Notes under the pieces: generated by a model
What the model saw: the letters and a program-made list of their open reading frames with translations, nothing else
What the model was told of the DNA's origin: nothing
The model's database searches: none
Made by a program: the position numbers and the translations under genes
Part shown: positions 1 through 5,093 of the stretch, one piece after another
How positions within the stretch are numbered: the first letter of the stretch is position 1
How the letters are laid out: each line of letters starts with the position of its first letter
Assembly (NCBI GenBank): GCA_945938205.1
Contig: CAMEUL010000112.1
Span: 1 to 5,093, forward strand
Source of the DNA: an uncultured Traorella sp.
Lineage (GTDB): Bacteria > Bacillota_I > Bacilli_A > Erysipelotrichales > Erysipelotrichaceae
DNA length: 5,093 nucleotides
Direction of reading: 5' to 3'

Positions 1-50
1 TTCATTCAATTATTCAACTTATTGCTTTTACTTTCCGCAATTACTTGACA

Positions 51-563
51 CTAACTGTCCACGTTGCACTCATATTCCACAGTTGTACGCCATTCACCAA
101 TCTGATTTTCCCATGCATTTGGGACCATGCGCACCTTTTGAAAGCCCGACAGTTCATAAACATGCTGCGCTCTAGTATTTTCCAGATCCGTTGATAAAAC
201 AATTTTCTGAAACTTCAGATCGAAAAAAAGATGTTTCATCAGCATCCTTAAATAAATTCTACCGAGACCATGATCCTGATATTTTTCTTCACAGATCTTG
301 ATCCCAATATCTACGATTTCTTGATCTAATCTTCTATAAATCATTTCTCCGATACAAACATCATCCGCCTCTAGCATCATTCGTAAAATATTGCCTTCCT
401 GATTTTCTTTCAGCTTTTCTTTTACTTCTTCTTCATTTGTATGTAAACCATTTGGAAAACCGGCATGTGCCATCACTTGTCCATCATTCCACCAAATGAC
501 CAACTGCTTCGCATCTTCTATGGCAGCTGGACGAATGCTTAAATTTTTGTATACCAGTTTCAT
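51..563 (-). CDS. GNAT-family N-acetyltransferase (RimJ/RimL-like)
   Basis: This 170-residue protein has the single-domain size and order of a GCN5-related acetyltransferase, which moves an acetyl group from acetyl-CoA to an amine. The N-terminus carries the usual IRPA..ED..L opening (about residues 10-20) and a WWND segment near 24-27. The acetyl-CoA pyrophosphate-binding loop is QDHGLGRIYL, fitting the Q-x-x-G-x-G pattern. The C-terminal signature NTRAQHVYELSGF is typical of RimL-type members. I start at the ATG at 563, not the in-frame TTG three bases upstream, because an AGGAAGG ribosome binding site sits 7 bases before the ATG and this makes a one-base overlap with the rlmA stop (TGATG). 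It is the last visible gene of the cluster. The substrate cannot be read from sequence; ribosomal protein, small metabolite or drug are all possible. The family call is firm, the specific function open. Confidence 0.9.
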   Translation of the reverse strand: MKLVYKNLSIRPAAIEDAKQLVIWWNDGQVMAHAGFPNGLHTNEEEVKEKLKENQEGNILRMMLEADDVCIGEMIYRRLDQEIVDIGIKICEEKYQDHGLGRIYLRMLMKHLFFDLKFQKIVLSTDLENTRAQHVYELSGFQKVRMVPNAWENQIGEWRTTVEYECNVDS

Positions 564-1345
564 CAAGATTCCTTCCTATAGATTTGAATGTCAAAATCAA
601 TGATCGTTTTGCATTTTTCAAGTGCTTCCAATTTCTGTGCACTATCTTTATTGCTCTTCCAGTAATAAGGTGTCATCATAAACAGATCCTGAATATCTTG
701 ATTGTTTTCAATCAAGATTTCATCCGTTATTCTTTCTTGTCGAATGAGTTTCAATGAATCATGTTCCAAAATTTCAATTTCATTTTCATACACTTCGGTA
801 TAAAGGATCCTTTTAAAATCATACAAATGGTGAACATGAGGTGCCACACGAAGATAAATGCCATCTTTCTTCAAAAGACGCTCTACTTCCTCGAGAGGAG
901 CCGGTGCAAAAATATTGGTGATCACATCCACACTTTCATTCTCCATTGGCACATGAAAAATACTGGCTAGAATATACTGACTGTTTTTATCCTCACGAGA
1001 AGCCAGTTTCAAAGCATCCTTGCTCAAATCGATCCCAAAACACTGCTTAGCATGTTGGGCCATTCCTTTTGTATAATATCCTTCGCCACAAGCCAGATCC
1101 ACCAAAACTTCAGGCTGATATTCTTGGATAAGATCTTCCAGTTTATTCTTCAAGATATCATAGTAACCATGATTCAAAAAATGATGACGTGCCAAAACCA
1201 TTTCCTTAGAATCGCCACTCACCTTAGAAGCACTCATCAGAAGATTGACATATCCCTGCTTGGCAATATCAAAATTATGACTATGCACACATTGAAAACT
1301 TTTTTCCTTTTGAATTAACTTTTCCTGACAAATAGGGCAGATCAT
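563..1345 (-). CDS. rlmA: 23S rRNA (guanine-N1)-methyltransferase RlmA
   Basis: RlmA uses S-adenosylmethionine to methylate N1 of a guanine in hairpin 35 of 23S rRNA, near the peptide exit tunnel. The 260 residues contain both expected parts. An N-terminal zinc-binding site has C3, C6, C19 and H23, the same spacing as in E. coli RlmA. It is followed by FDIAKQGYVNLL (25-36), the usual FD..K.GY.NLL segment. The methyltransferase core has VDLACGEG at 82-89 (SAM-binding motif I), GIDLSK at 104-109 and FAPAP at 146-150. The C-terminal MTPYYWK (224-230) is also characteristic. In Gram-positives the enzyme is usually RlmA(II), acting on G748, whereas the Gram-negative form acts on G745; assigning this one to G748 is inference from the apparent host. 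Its ATG overlaps the stop of the upstream repeat-protein gene (ATGA) with a weak AAAGG before it, so translation is probably coupled. Confidence 0.95.
   Translation of the reverse strand: MICPICQEKLIQKEKSFQCVHSHNFDIAKQGYVNLLMSASKVSGDSKEMVLARHHFLNHGYYDILKNKLEDLIQEYQPEVLVDLACGEGYYTKGMAQHAKQCFGIDLSKDALKLASREDKNSQYILASIFHVPMENESVDVITNIFAPAPLEEVERLLKKDGIYLRVAPHVHHLYDFKRILYTEVYENEIEILEHDSLKLIRQERITDEILIENNQDIQDLFMMTPYYWKSNKDSAQKLEALEKCKTIIDFDIQIYRKES
571..577 (-). promoter_or_regulatory. Ribosome binding site of the acetyltransferase gene
   Basis: AGGAAGG on the minus strand lies 7 bases before the ATG at 563, inside the last codons of rlmA. Its spacing favours the ATG over the in-frame TTG at 566 and sets the protein at 170 residues. 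Confidence 0.7.
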
Positions 1346-2049
1346 AGAATAGCCTTTCGTGCATCACTGTAAATTACTTCAAAATCAGCATAGGTCACAT
1401 CCTGATACTCTTCATCATTTTTTCGATAGATCATGACCATATTGCGATCATCTTTATAAATCTGATAAGTGATGCCATTCAGTTCGATATCTCCAAAATC
1501 CAATTTGTTTTCATCTTTGGCCATCTTGGTTTCAAGATCTGCAATTTCTTCCTTTTCAATACGCCAAGTATACACACCATAAATCGGACATGCCTTGATC
1601 AAAATCAATGTTCCTTCCACTTTTTCTTCATTCAGTTTACGGAACTTGTTTTCAATATTGGAAACAATCTGAACTTCTTGATCAAAATCCACCTGACTCA
1701 ATACCTTTTTGTAATCCTCAAAAGTTTCATAAGGAACAATGATCTGACTGACAGGATTTCCCACAAAAGCATCCTTGGCTATTTCAGGTACTTCCAATCT
1801 GGAGAACGTCATTTTTGTAATCTTGTTGTTGGCAAAAGCACGGCTTTCGATCCATTTGATCTTTTTATGAAAACGAACTTCTGTCAAATAATTTCCTTCA
1901 AATGTATCAGCACCAATACGTGTTGCTTTTTCGCCTAAATGGATCTGATACAAATTTTTTCTACGAAAATCATCTCCATCGATCACCAATACAAAATCAT
2001 TAAAATACAAATCACCATCTTTATTCAAATAATATTTCTTTTCAACCAT
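1342..2049 (-). CDS. Cytoplasmic BspA-type leucine-rich-repeat protein, function unknown
   Basis: The N-terminal half holds about three and a half repeats of 22-23 residues, at roughly 33-54, 55-76, 77-99 and 100-117. Each follows the pattern L..I.......I...AF.GN of BspA/Treponema-type (LRR_5) repeats; GADTFEGN, ESRAFANN and AKDAFVGN are the matching turns. The second half (about 118-235) is charged and contains TLILIKACPIYGVYTWRI and an LNGITYQIYKDD stretch that I cannot assign. There is no signal peptide, sorting signal or membrane segment, so the protein should stay in the cytoplasm, unlike most BspA-type proteins, which are surface adhesins. I chose the ATG at 2049 (235 residues) because AAGGAG lies 7 bases upstream; the longer in-frame form to 2127 would lie deep inside thiN and has no such site. 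It overlaps thiN by 8 bases and rlmA by 4. The repeat call is fairly sure; the role is unknown. Confidence 0.85.
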   Translation of the reverse strand: MVEKKYYLNKDGDLYFNDFVLVIDGDDFRRKNLYQIHLGEKATRIGADTFEGNYLTEVRFHKKIKWIESRAFANNKITKMTFSRLEVPEIAKDAFVGNPVSQIIVPYETFEDYKKVLSQVDFDQEVQIVSNIENKFRKLNEEKVEGTLILIKACPIYGVYTWRIEKEEIADLETKMAKDENKLDFGDIELNGITYQIYKDDRNMVMIYRKNDEEYQDVTYADFEVIYSDARKAIL

Positions 2050-2665
2050 TTTCTTTCTCCTTATGTTGAATGATACAAACACATCCCTGATGTACTGTAA
2101 TTCTGCTTTTCTTTTGTATAAACTCATTATCGATTCCTAATGGATAAGCATTGCTCAGTATCGCATGATCGAGTGGATACTTTAAGTTTTCTATGGAAAC
2201 TAAAGAGTTATCATTCAGTGAAAAAACACTGATATATCCTTTTTCATATTCTGAATATTCAATACATCCCTCACCCATCACATCTATACTTACATTTTTT
2301 GAGATCATCACACCATGAGCATCATGATCTAAAAGATACTTCAGACATTGAATGTTGGCGAGGGTATGTTCGATGCGTCCTCCCATGCCTCCATAGATCA
2401 CAAACTCATGATATCCTTGATTTACACCTTCTTGAATGCCCAACAGCATATCCGTGTCATCTTTTTCAGGCTGAGAGCGATTTACTTTCACATCTTTAAT
2501 TTCATTTTTGTAGGAATCAAAATCCGATACGACAAGATGAGGTGTGATTTTCAACTGCTGACAGTAAGCATAGCCTCCATCGCAGGCAATCACTAAATCT
2601 TCTTTTTCAATAGGAATTTCTTTTTCATAAAATTCCCCAGCTCCAATCAAAATGCATTTTTTCAT
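2042..2665 (-). CDS. thiN: Thiamine pyrophosphokinase (thiamine diphosphokinase)
   Basis: This enzyme transfers pyrophosphate from ATP to thiamine, making thiamine diphosphate in one cytoplasmic step; it is the salvage route for imported thiamine. The 207 residues match the usual family length. Visible motifs in order are IACDGG (26-31), VVSDFDS (45-51), KDDTD (68-72) and YGGMGGRIEHTLAN (91-104). The acidic residues of the SDFDS and KDDTD motifs are the expected Mg-nucleotide and catalytic positions. SVFSL (146-150) and SNAY (171-174) mark the C-terminal thiamine-binding domain. In many Bacillota this gene follows rsgA and rpe. Here it stands first in its own cluster, directly after a tRNA unit, and overlaps the next gene by 8 bases. 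No Shine-Dalgarno sequence precedes the ATG; an extended -10 element ends 6 bases upstream, which points to a leaderless transcript. No TPP riboswitch pattern is visible upstream. Confidence 0.95.
   Translation of the reverse strand: MKKCILIGAGEFYEKEIPIEKEDLVIACDGGYAYCQQLKITPHLVVSDFDSYKNEIKDVKVNRSQPEKDDTDMLLGIQEGVNQGYHEFVIYGGMGGRIEHTLANIQCLKYLLDHDAHGVMISKNVSIDVMGEGCIEYSEYEKGYISVFSLNDNSLVSIENLKYPLDHAILSNAYPLGIDNEFIQKKSRITVHQGCVCIIQHKEKENG
2057..2062 (-). promoter_or_regulatory. Ribosome binding site deciding the start of the repeat-protein gene
   Basis: AAGGAG on the minus strand ends 7 bases before the ATG at 2049 and lies within the last codons of thiN. It supports the 235-residue start over the 261-residue in-frame extension and suggests coupling to thiN translation. 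Confidence 0.8.
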
Positions 2666-2671
2666 GCAATT

Positions 2672-2680
2672 ATTGTATCA
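2672..2680 (-). promoter_or_regulatory. Extended -10 promoter of the thiN cluster
   Basis: The minus strand reads TGATACAAT: TG, one base, then TACAAT (5 of 6 matches to TATAAT). Exactly six bases separate its end from the thiN ATG, so the expected start of transcription is the A of that ATG. No good -35 is visible at 17-18 bases upstream (ATCAAT or TATCAA), which is tolerable for extended -10 promoters. This is prediction only. Confidence 0.55.
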
Positions 2681-2716
2681 CATTTCATCTGTTTATTGAT
2701 ATGATATTTTACCCGC

Positions 2717-2750
2717 AAAAAAAGAAAAAGGAGAATTCATGTATTCTTCC
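2717..2750 (-). terminator. Hairpin plus T-tract upstream of thiN
   Basis: On the minus strand, GGAAGAAT pairs with ATTCTCC (7 base pairs with one bulged A) around the loop ACATGA, followed directly by TTTTTCTTTTTTT. This is a plausible but moderate intrinsic terminator. It lies more than 100 bases after the tRNA terminator and ends about 50 bases before thiN, so it could end a small RNA or catch readthrough from the tRNA unit. Confidence 0.5.
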
Positions 2751-2825
2751 GAATGATTATTTCTTTGATCGTCTTTTTTTGTTTTGGTTGTTTTTGAGAC
2801 AATCAAATATGAGAAAAAAGATTAG
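2717..2825 (-). ncRNA. Candidate small RNA or leader structure between the tRNA unit and thiN
   Basis: On the minus strand, TTTGATTGTC (2807-2798) can pair with GACGATCAAA (2773-2764). That gives ten base pairs including one G-U, around a 24-base loop of A and C with a single T. The pairing is better as minus-strand RNA than as plus-strand RNA, where the wobble becomes a C-A mismatch. About 13 bases later comes the hairpin and T-tract at 2717-2750. A weak promoter could start it: TATAAA at 2837-2832 with TATCCA (3 of 6) 18 bases upstream, giving a transcript of roughly 105-110 nt from near 2825. I recognise no known RNA family; T-box and TPP riboswitch signatures are absent. It could instead be chance structure in AT-rich DNA. 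Confidence 0.3.
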
Positions 2826-2857
2826 CATCCATTTATATGAAGATTTACATTTTTTTG

Positions 2858-2885
2858 GATAAAACAAAAAGCGCTTTACGCGCTT
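2858..2885 (-). terminator. Intrinsic terminator of the tRNA-Cys/tRNA-Leu unit
   Basis: On the minus strand AAGCGC (2885-2880) pairs with GCGCTT (2874-2869) around the loop GTAAA, and the stem runs into TTTGTTTT. It lies 12 bases after the CCA end of tRNA-Leu, as expected for the end of a short tRNA operon. Confidence 0.85.
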
Positions 2886-2897
2886 ATTGTATAATAT

Positions 2898-2985
2898 TGG
2901 TGGGCCCGGCCGGAATCGAACCGGCACGGGTTATTCACCCGAGGGATTTTAAGTCCCTTGCGTCTACCAGTTTCACCACGAGCCC
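2898..2985 (-). tRNA. tRNA-Leu (anticodon UAA)
   Basis: The 88-base gene, counting its encoded CCA, folds as a class II tRNA. The acceptor strands are GGGCTCG and CGGGCCC, with A as discriminator. The anticodon stem AGGGA/TCCCT closes the loop CTTAAAA, so the anticodon is TAA at 2951-2949, reading UUA. The long variable arm is CGGGT/ACCCG with loop GAATA, and the T stem is GCCGG/CCGGC around TTCGATT. A leucine tRNA with a long variable arm is normal. It is second in the unit, two bases after tRNA-Cys. Confidence 0.97.
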
Positions 2986-2987
2986 AC

Positions 2988-3061
2988 TGGAGGTTCCTGC
3001 CAGATTCGAACTGGCGATCACAGAGTTGCAGTCTATTGCCTTACCACTTGGCTAAGGAACC
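2988..3061 (-). tRNA. tRNA-Cys (anticodon GCA)
   Basis: The 74-base gene with encoded CCA has acceptor strands GGTTCCT and AGGAACC, and a discriminator T (U73), which is the main identity element for cysteinyl-tRNA synthetase. The D stem is GCC/GGC and the T stem GCCAG/CTGGC around TTCGAAT. The anticodon stem ATAGA/TCTGT closes the loop CTGCAAC, giving anticodon GCA at 3029-3027. It is first in the unit and starts about 10 bases after the predicted transcription start. Confidence 0.97.
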
Positions 3062-3077
3062 ATCGTTTTGCTTGTCT

Positions 3078-3106
3078 ATTATATAAAATAAAAAAAGAAA
3101 ATGCAA
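3078..3106 (-). promoter_or_regulatory. Sigma-A-type promoter of the tRNA unit
   Basis: The minus strand has TTGCAT at 3106-3101, a 17-base spacer, and a perfect TATAAT at 3083-3078. The expected start is near 3071, about 10 bases before tRNA-Cys. The -35 hexamer is part of the 3' arm of the pot operon terminator, and the spacer is that terminator's T-tract. Confidence 0.85.
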
Positions 3107-3126
3107 GTTGAAATTGCATTTTCTTT
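3090..3126 (-). terminator. Intrinsic terminator of the pot operon
   Basis: Eleven bases after the potD stop, the minus strand reads AAAGAAAATGCAA (3126-3114), a 7-base loop TTTCAAC, then the exact complement TTGCATTTTCTTT (3106-3094), followed by a T run. The 13-bp stem is perfect though AT-rich. It shares DNA with the tRNA promoter. Confidence 0.85.
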
Positions 3127-3137
3127 AAATTTTCGTT

Positions 3138-4187
3138 TTATTGTGCTTTTACCTTGACCCAAAGTTCAGATAATTTAGCGGTCAATTCTTTATTATAGAC
3201 AAATACTTCATCTTTTTCATAACCACTTCTTGGAATATAAGCTTCATTCATATCTAAGCTCAATTCATCCAAAATAACGTCATTGCTAGAAGCATATCCG
3301 GCGTATTCAGAATTCTGTCGAGAAATTTCATCGCTCATGATGAAATTGATGAAAACATGTGCTAGATCCGGATTGGCGGCATTCTTTGGAATGACCATCG
3401 CATCGCTCCACAGATTCGTTCCTTCTTTTGGACAATAATATCCCATATCTTCATTTTCATCCAAAATGGTCACTGCATCACCTGAATAAACCACTGCCAG
3501 ATCTTTTCTTCCGGCAGACATGGAATCGATGACTTCATCAGTCACATAAGCAGGAGACATGGTGCGATTGATTTCTTTCAACCAATCATAAGCTTCGCTA
3601 ATTTCAGTTTCATCAGATGTATTCATGGAATAACCGAGGGCTTTAAATGCCATCATGAAAGAATCACGTTCAGAATCATACATGTAAATTCTTCCTGAAT
3701 ATTTTGTATTGTGGAATATACTGAATCCTTCATTTTCAAGATCATTCAGATCCACATTGTTTTTATTGTAGACAATACCTACACTTCCCCAGAAATAAGG
3801 GACGGAATAGTCATTATTTGGATCATATGGAAGATTCTTGACACCTTCTGACAGCTTGGACAGATTAGGGATCTTGCTATGGTCCAGTTTCTGAAGCATA
3901 TCTTCCTGAATCAGACGTTCGATCATGTAGTCACTAGGAACTAATACATCATAAACATCTCCTGTCTGAAGTTTGGTATACATGGCTTCATTGGACAAAA
4001 AGGTTTCATAAACTACTTTGACACCATACTGATCTTCAAACTCTGAAATCACATCTTCACCGATGTATTCACCCCAGTTGAACACTTTCAGTGTCTGACC
4101 TTCAAATTCATCTGTTATAGCATTGTTGCCTCTTGCACATCCGCCCAGAAGAAGCAAAGAACAGATCAACATCCAAAATTTTTTCAT
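3138..4187 (-). CDS. potD: Spermidine/putrescine ABC transporter substrate-binding lipoprotein PotD
   Basis: PotD captures polyamines outside the membrane and delivers them to the PotB-PotC channel powered by PotA. The 349-residue product starts with a lipoprotein signal: MKK, a hydrophobic stretch, and the lipobox LGGC with C17 as the likely lipidated residue. The mature part has family hallmarks: NWGEYI (37-42), YDVLVPSDYM (79-88), YFWGSVGIVYN (131-141), YSGDA (234-238) and LWSDAMVIP (259-267). W260 and D262 line up with W255 and D257 of E. coli PotD, which contact the ligand. The start is fixed by AGGAGG nine bases upstream, inside the end of potC, with an ATGA overlap. The frame is intact over the family's normal length. 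Spermidine versus putrescine preference cannot be told. Because potC upstream is frameshifted, PotD may be orphaned in this strain. Confidence 0.97.
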   Translation of the reverse strand: MKKFWMLICSLLLLGGCARGNNAITDEFEGQTLKVFNWGEYIGEDVISEFEDQYGVKVVYETFLSNEAMYTKLQTGDVYDVLVPSDYMIERLIQEDMLQKLDHSKIPNLSKLSEGVKNLPYDPNNDYSVPYFWGSVGIVYNKNNVDLNDLENEGFSIFHNTKYSGRIYMYDSERDSFMMAFKALGYSMNTSDETEISEAYDWLKEINRTMSPAYVTDEVIDSMSAGRKDLAVVYSGDAVTILDENEDMGYYCPKEGTNLWSDAMVIPKNAANPDLAHVFINFIMSDEISRQNSEYAGYASSNDVILDELSLDMNEAYIPRSGYEKDEVFVYNKELTAKLSELWVKVKAQ

Positions 4188-4949
4188 TGCATTACGCCTC
4201 CTTTTTTCTTTCTTAACATAGGTATGACATTAATCAGAATCAATACAACAGTAATGATCACAATAACCAGAGTAGAAATGGCATTGATCGATGGATTGAT
4301 TCTTTTTGACATGGAATAAACAAGTATTGAAATATTGCTGACACCATTTCCGGTAACAAAGTAACTGATTACAAAATCATCAATGGACATCGTAAAGGCA
4401 ATCAGCGATCCGGAAACGATTCCCGGAAGGATCTGAGGGACAATGACCTTGATCAGGGCCTGCCATGGAGTAGCTCCCAGATCTAGTGCTGCCTCTGCCA
4501 AATTGGGATCCAGTGATCTTAATTTAGGTGAAACAGAAAGCATCACATATGGTGTACAGAACATGATATGTGCCAACAGCAGAGTCATAAATCCTTTCTC
4601 CAAAACCTTGAAACTTGAAAACAGCATCAACAAGCCAATGGCTGTTACAATTTCAGGATTCATGATACAAAGATTGTTGACCTGATCCATCACCAGATAG
4701 CCCAATGGCTGCAATGGTTCCCACAATCGTAGAAATCACAGTTGCCAGAATAGCTATCAGGAAAGTATACCAGATGGCTTCCATCATTGGACGGGATTCA
4801 AACATTCTTTCATACCATCTTAAAGAGAACCCTTTGAATACTGTCAATGATTTGGAATCATTGAAGGAAAAGACAATGGTATAAAGAATTGGCAGGTAGA
4901 AGAACACCATGAGCAGTGCCAAATAGCATTTTGAAAATATTTTTTTCAT
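4184..4949 (-). pseudogene. potC: Frameshifted potC, polyamine ABC transporter permease
   Basis: PotC is one of two membrane subunits of the polyamine importer. The start at 4949 is well supported by AGGAGG 5 bases upstream and an ATGA overlap with potB. The first part reads normally: a membrane segment at about residues 9-29, the F.GFS..WY..MF loop, and a second segment at about 60-84 ending GTIAAIGL. It then runs into 14 non-homologous residues and a TGA at 4655-4653. The rest of the protein continues in another frame from about 4694 to 4184, with NNLCIMNPEIVTAIG, the permease EAA loop EAALDLGA (about 4495-4472), MSIDDFVISYFVTGNG and the last membrane segment. E. coli and S. pneumoniae PotC, recalled from memory, have 27 residues between the GS/GT and the following P; only 58 bases lie between them here, 23 short of 81. 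Restoring 23 bases gives 262 residues, the family length. It may be a true mutation or an assembly error. Confidence 0.85.
4197..4202 (-). promoter_or_regulatory. Ribosome binding site of potD
   Basis: AGGAGG lies 9 bases before the potD ATG and overlaps the last potC codons. Its strength means potD could still be translated although ribosomes on potC stop early. Confidence 0.85.
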
Positions 4950-5093
4950 GCTGTCCTCCTTTTCGCAGGATCTTTATCCACTTTTTTGGTTAAATAGAGA
5001 GATAACAGAATAATCAGTGCCATGATCAGTGAAATCGCACTACCTTTGTTCCAGTCACCCGTTGTCAGGAAATAGTTTTCAATGACATTACCG
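4946..5093 (-). CDS. potB: Polyamine ABC transporter permease PotB, C-terminal end (partial)
   Basis: Only the last 48 codons are in the window; the gene runs off the right edge. The visible part starts GNVIENYFLTTGDWNKGSA, the conserved segment before the last membrane helix of PotB-type permeases (G N x I x x x F L x x x D W x x G S A). A final hydrophobic helix follows (ISLIMALIILLSLYL) and then a short charged tail rich in Lys and Arg. The TGA stop overlaps the potC ATG as ATGA. PotB pairs with PotC to form the channel of the spermidine/putrescine importer. The position directly before potC supports the name; potA is expected further upstream, outside the window. Confidence 0.92.
   Translation of the reverse strand, partial: GNVIENYFLTTGDWNKGSAISLIMALIILLSLYLTKKVDKDPAKRRTA
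4955..4960 (-). promoter_or_regulatory. Ribosome binding site of potC
   Basis: AGGAGG is five bases before the potC ATG, within the last codons of potB. It fixes the potC start at 4949. Confidence 0.85.

Noticed and set aside
1..50. Terminator after the acetyltransferase gene
   Set aside because: The AT-rich bases show only a weak imperfect repeat and no stem followed by a T-tract; the operon may continue past the left edge.
564..566. TTG start for the acetyltransferase, one codon before the ATG
   Set aside because: The ATG at 563 has a better distance (7 bases) to AGGAAGG and is the more usual codon; the two differ by only one residue.
2050..2127. 26-residue upstream extension of the repeat protein
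   Set aside because: It lies wholly inside thiN, while a good AAGGAG site seven bases before the ATG at 2049 marks the shorter start.
2725..2756. Plus-strand AAAGGAG followed by ATG and a five-codon frame (MYSSE)
   Set aside because: The apparent ribosome binding site is simply the complement of the CTCC plus T-tract of the minus-strand terminator hairpin, and the peptide is too short to support.
2666..2857. TPP riboswitch or T-box leader upstream of thiN
   Set aside because: The conserved TPP riboswitch CTGAGA and ACCTGATC-type blocks and the T-box sequence are not found on the minus strand here.
2837..3055. A plus-strand open frame of 72 codons containing GPAGIEPAR and RFELA-like strings
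   Set aside because: It is the antisense reading of the two tRNA genes. These strings are well-known false proteins produced by translating the reverse strand of tRNA T arms.
4691..4726. Independent gene starting at a TTG at 4726 for the C-terminal PotC half
   Set aside because: No ribosome binding site is present and the first dozen residues are a frameshifted reading of the PotC membrane segment; it is the broken remainder of potC.

Overview
This AT-rich window has strong AGGAGG-type ribosome binding sites, tRNA genes with encoded CCA ends, a lipoprotein-type PotD and tightly overlapping genes. All of this fits a low-GC Gram-positive bacterium (Bacillota). A gut lineage such as the Erysipelotrichia is my guess from the general look of the proteins and is not proven by the sequence. 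Every gene I support lies on the minus strand, so transcription runs from high to low coordinates.

From the right edge inward there is the 3' part of a spermidine/putrescine ABC importer operon: the end of potB, then potC, then potD, joined by ATGA overlaps. potC is broken. The sequence fits a net loss of about 23 bases in the cytoplasmic loop after the second membrane segment, which shifts the frame and ends translation at residue 98. PotD, the substrate-binding lipoprotein, is intact. A strong terminator at about 3090-3126 closes the operon, and the next promoter is built into that terminator.

That promoter drives a compact tRNA pair, tRNA-Cys(GCA) then tRNA-Leu(UAA), ending at a terminator at 2858-2885. 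The roughly 190 bases between the tRNAs and the next gene contain no protein gene. They do hold a 10-bp stem with a 24-base A/C-rich loop followed by a hairpin and T-tract, which could be a small RNA of about 105-110 nt or a leader structure. The stretch ends in an extended -10 promoter placed so that the thiN transcript may start exactly at its ATG.

The left half is a four-gene overlapping cluster: thiN (thiamine pyrophosphokinase), a cytoplasmic protein with BspA-type leucine-rich repeats, rlmA (23S rRNA guanine-N1 methyltransferase with an intact zinc-binding site), and a GNAT N-acetyltransferase. The overlaps of 8, 4 and 1 bases imply one transcript and coupled translation. Bases 1-50 hold no recognisable gene and no clear terminator, so the end of this operon lies outside the window.

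Most of the content is core metabolism. The points worth a second look are the disrupted potC, the candidate small RNA, the probable leaderless thiN transcript, the terminator/promoter overlap and the unassigned repeat protein. I see no clear new multi-gene system, CRISPR array, transposon or phage element.
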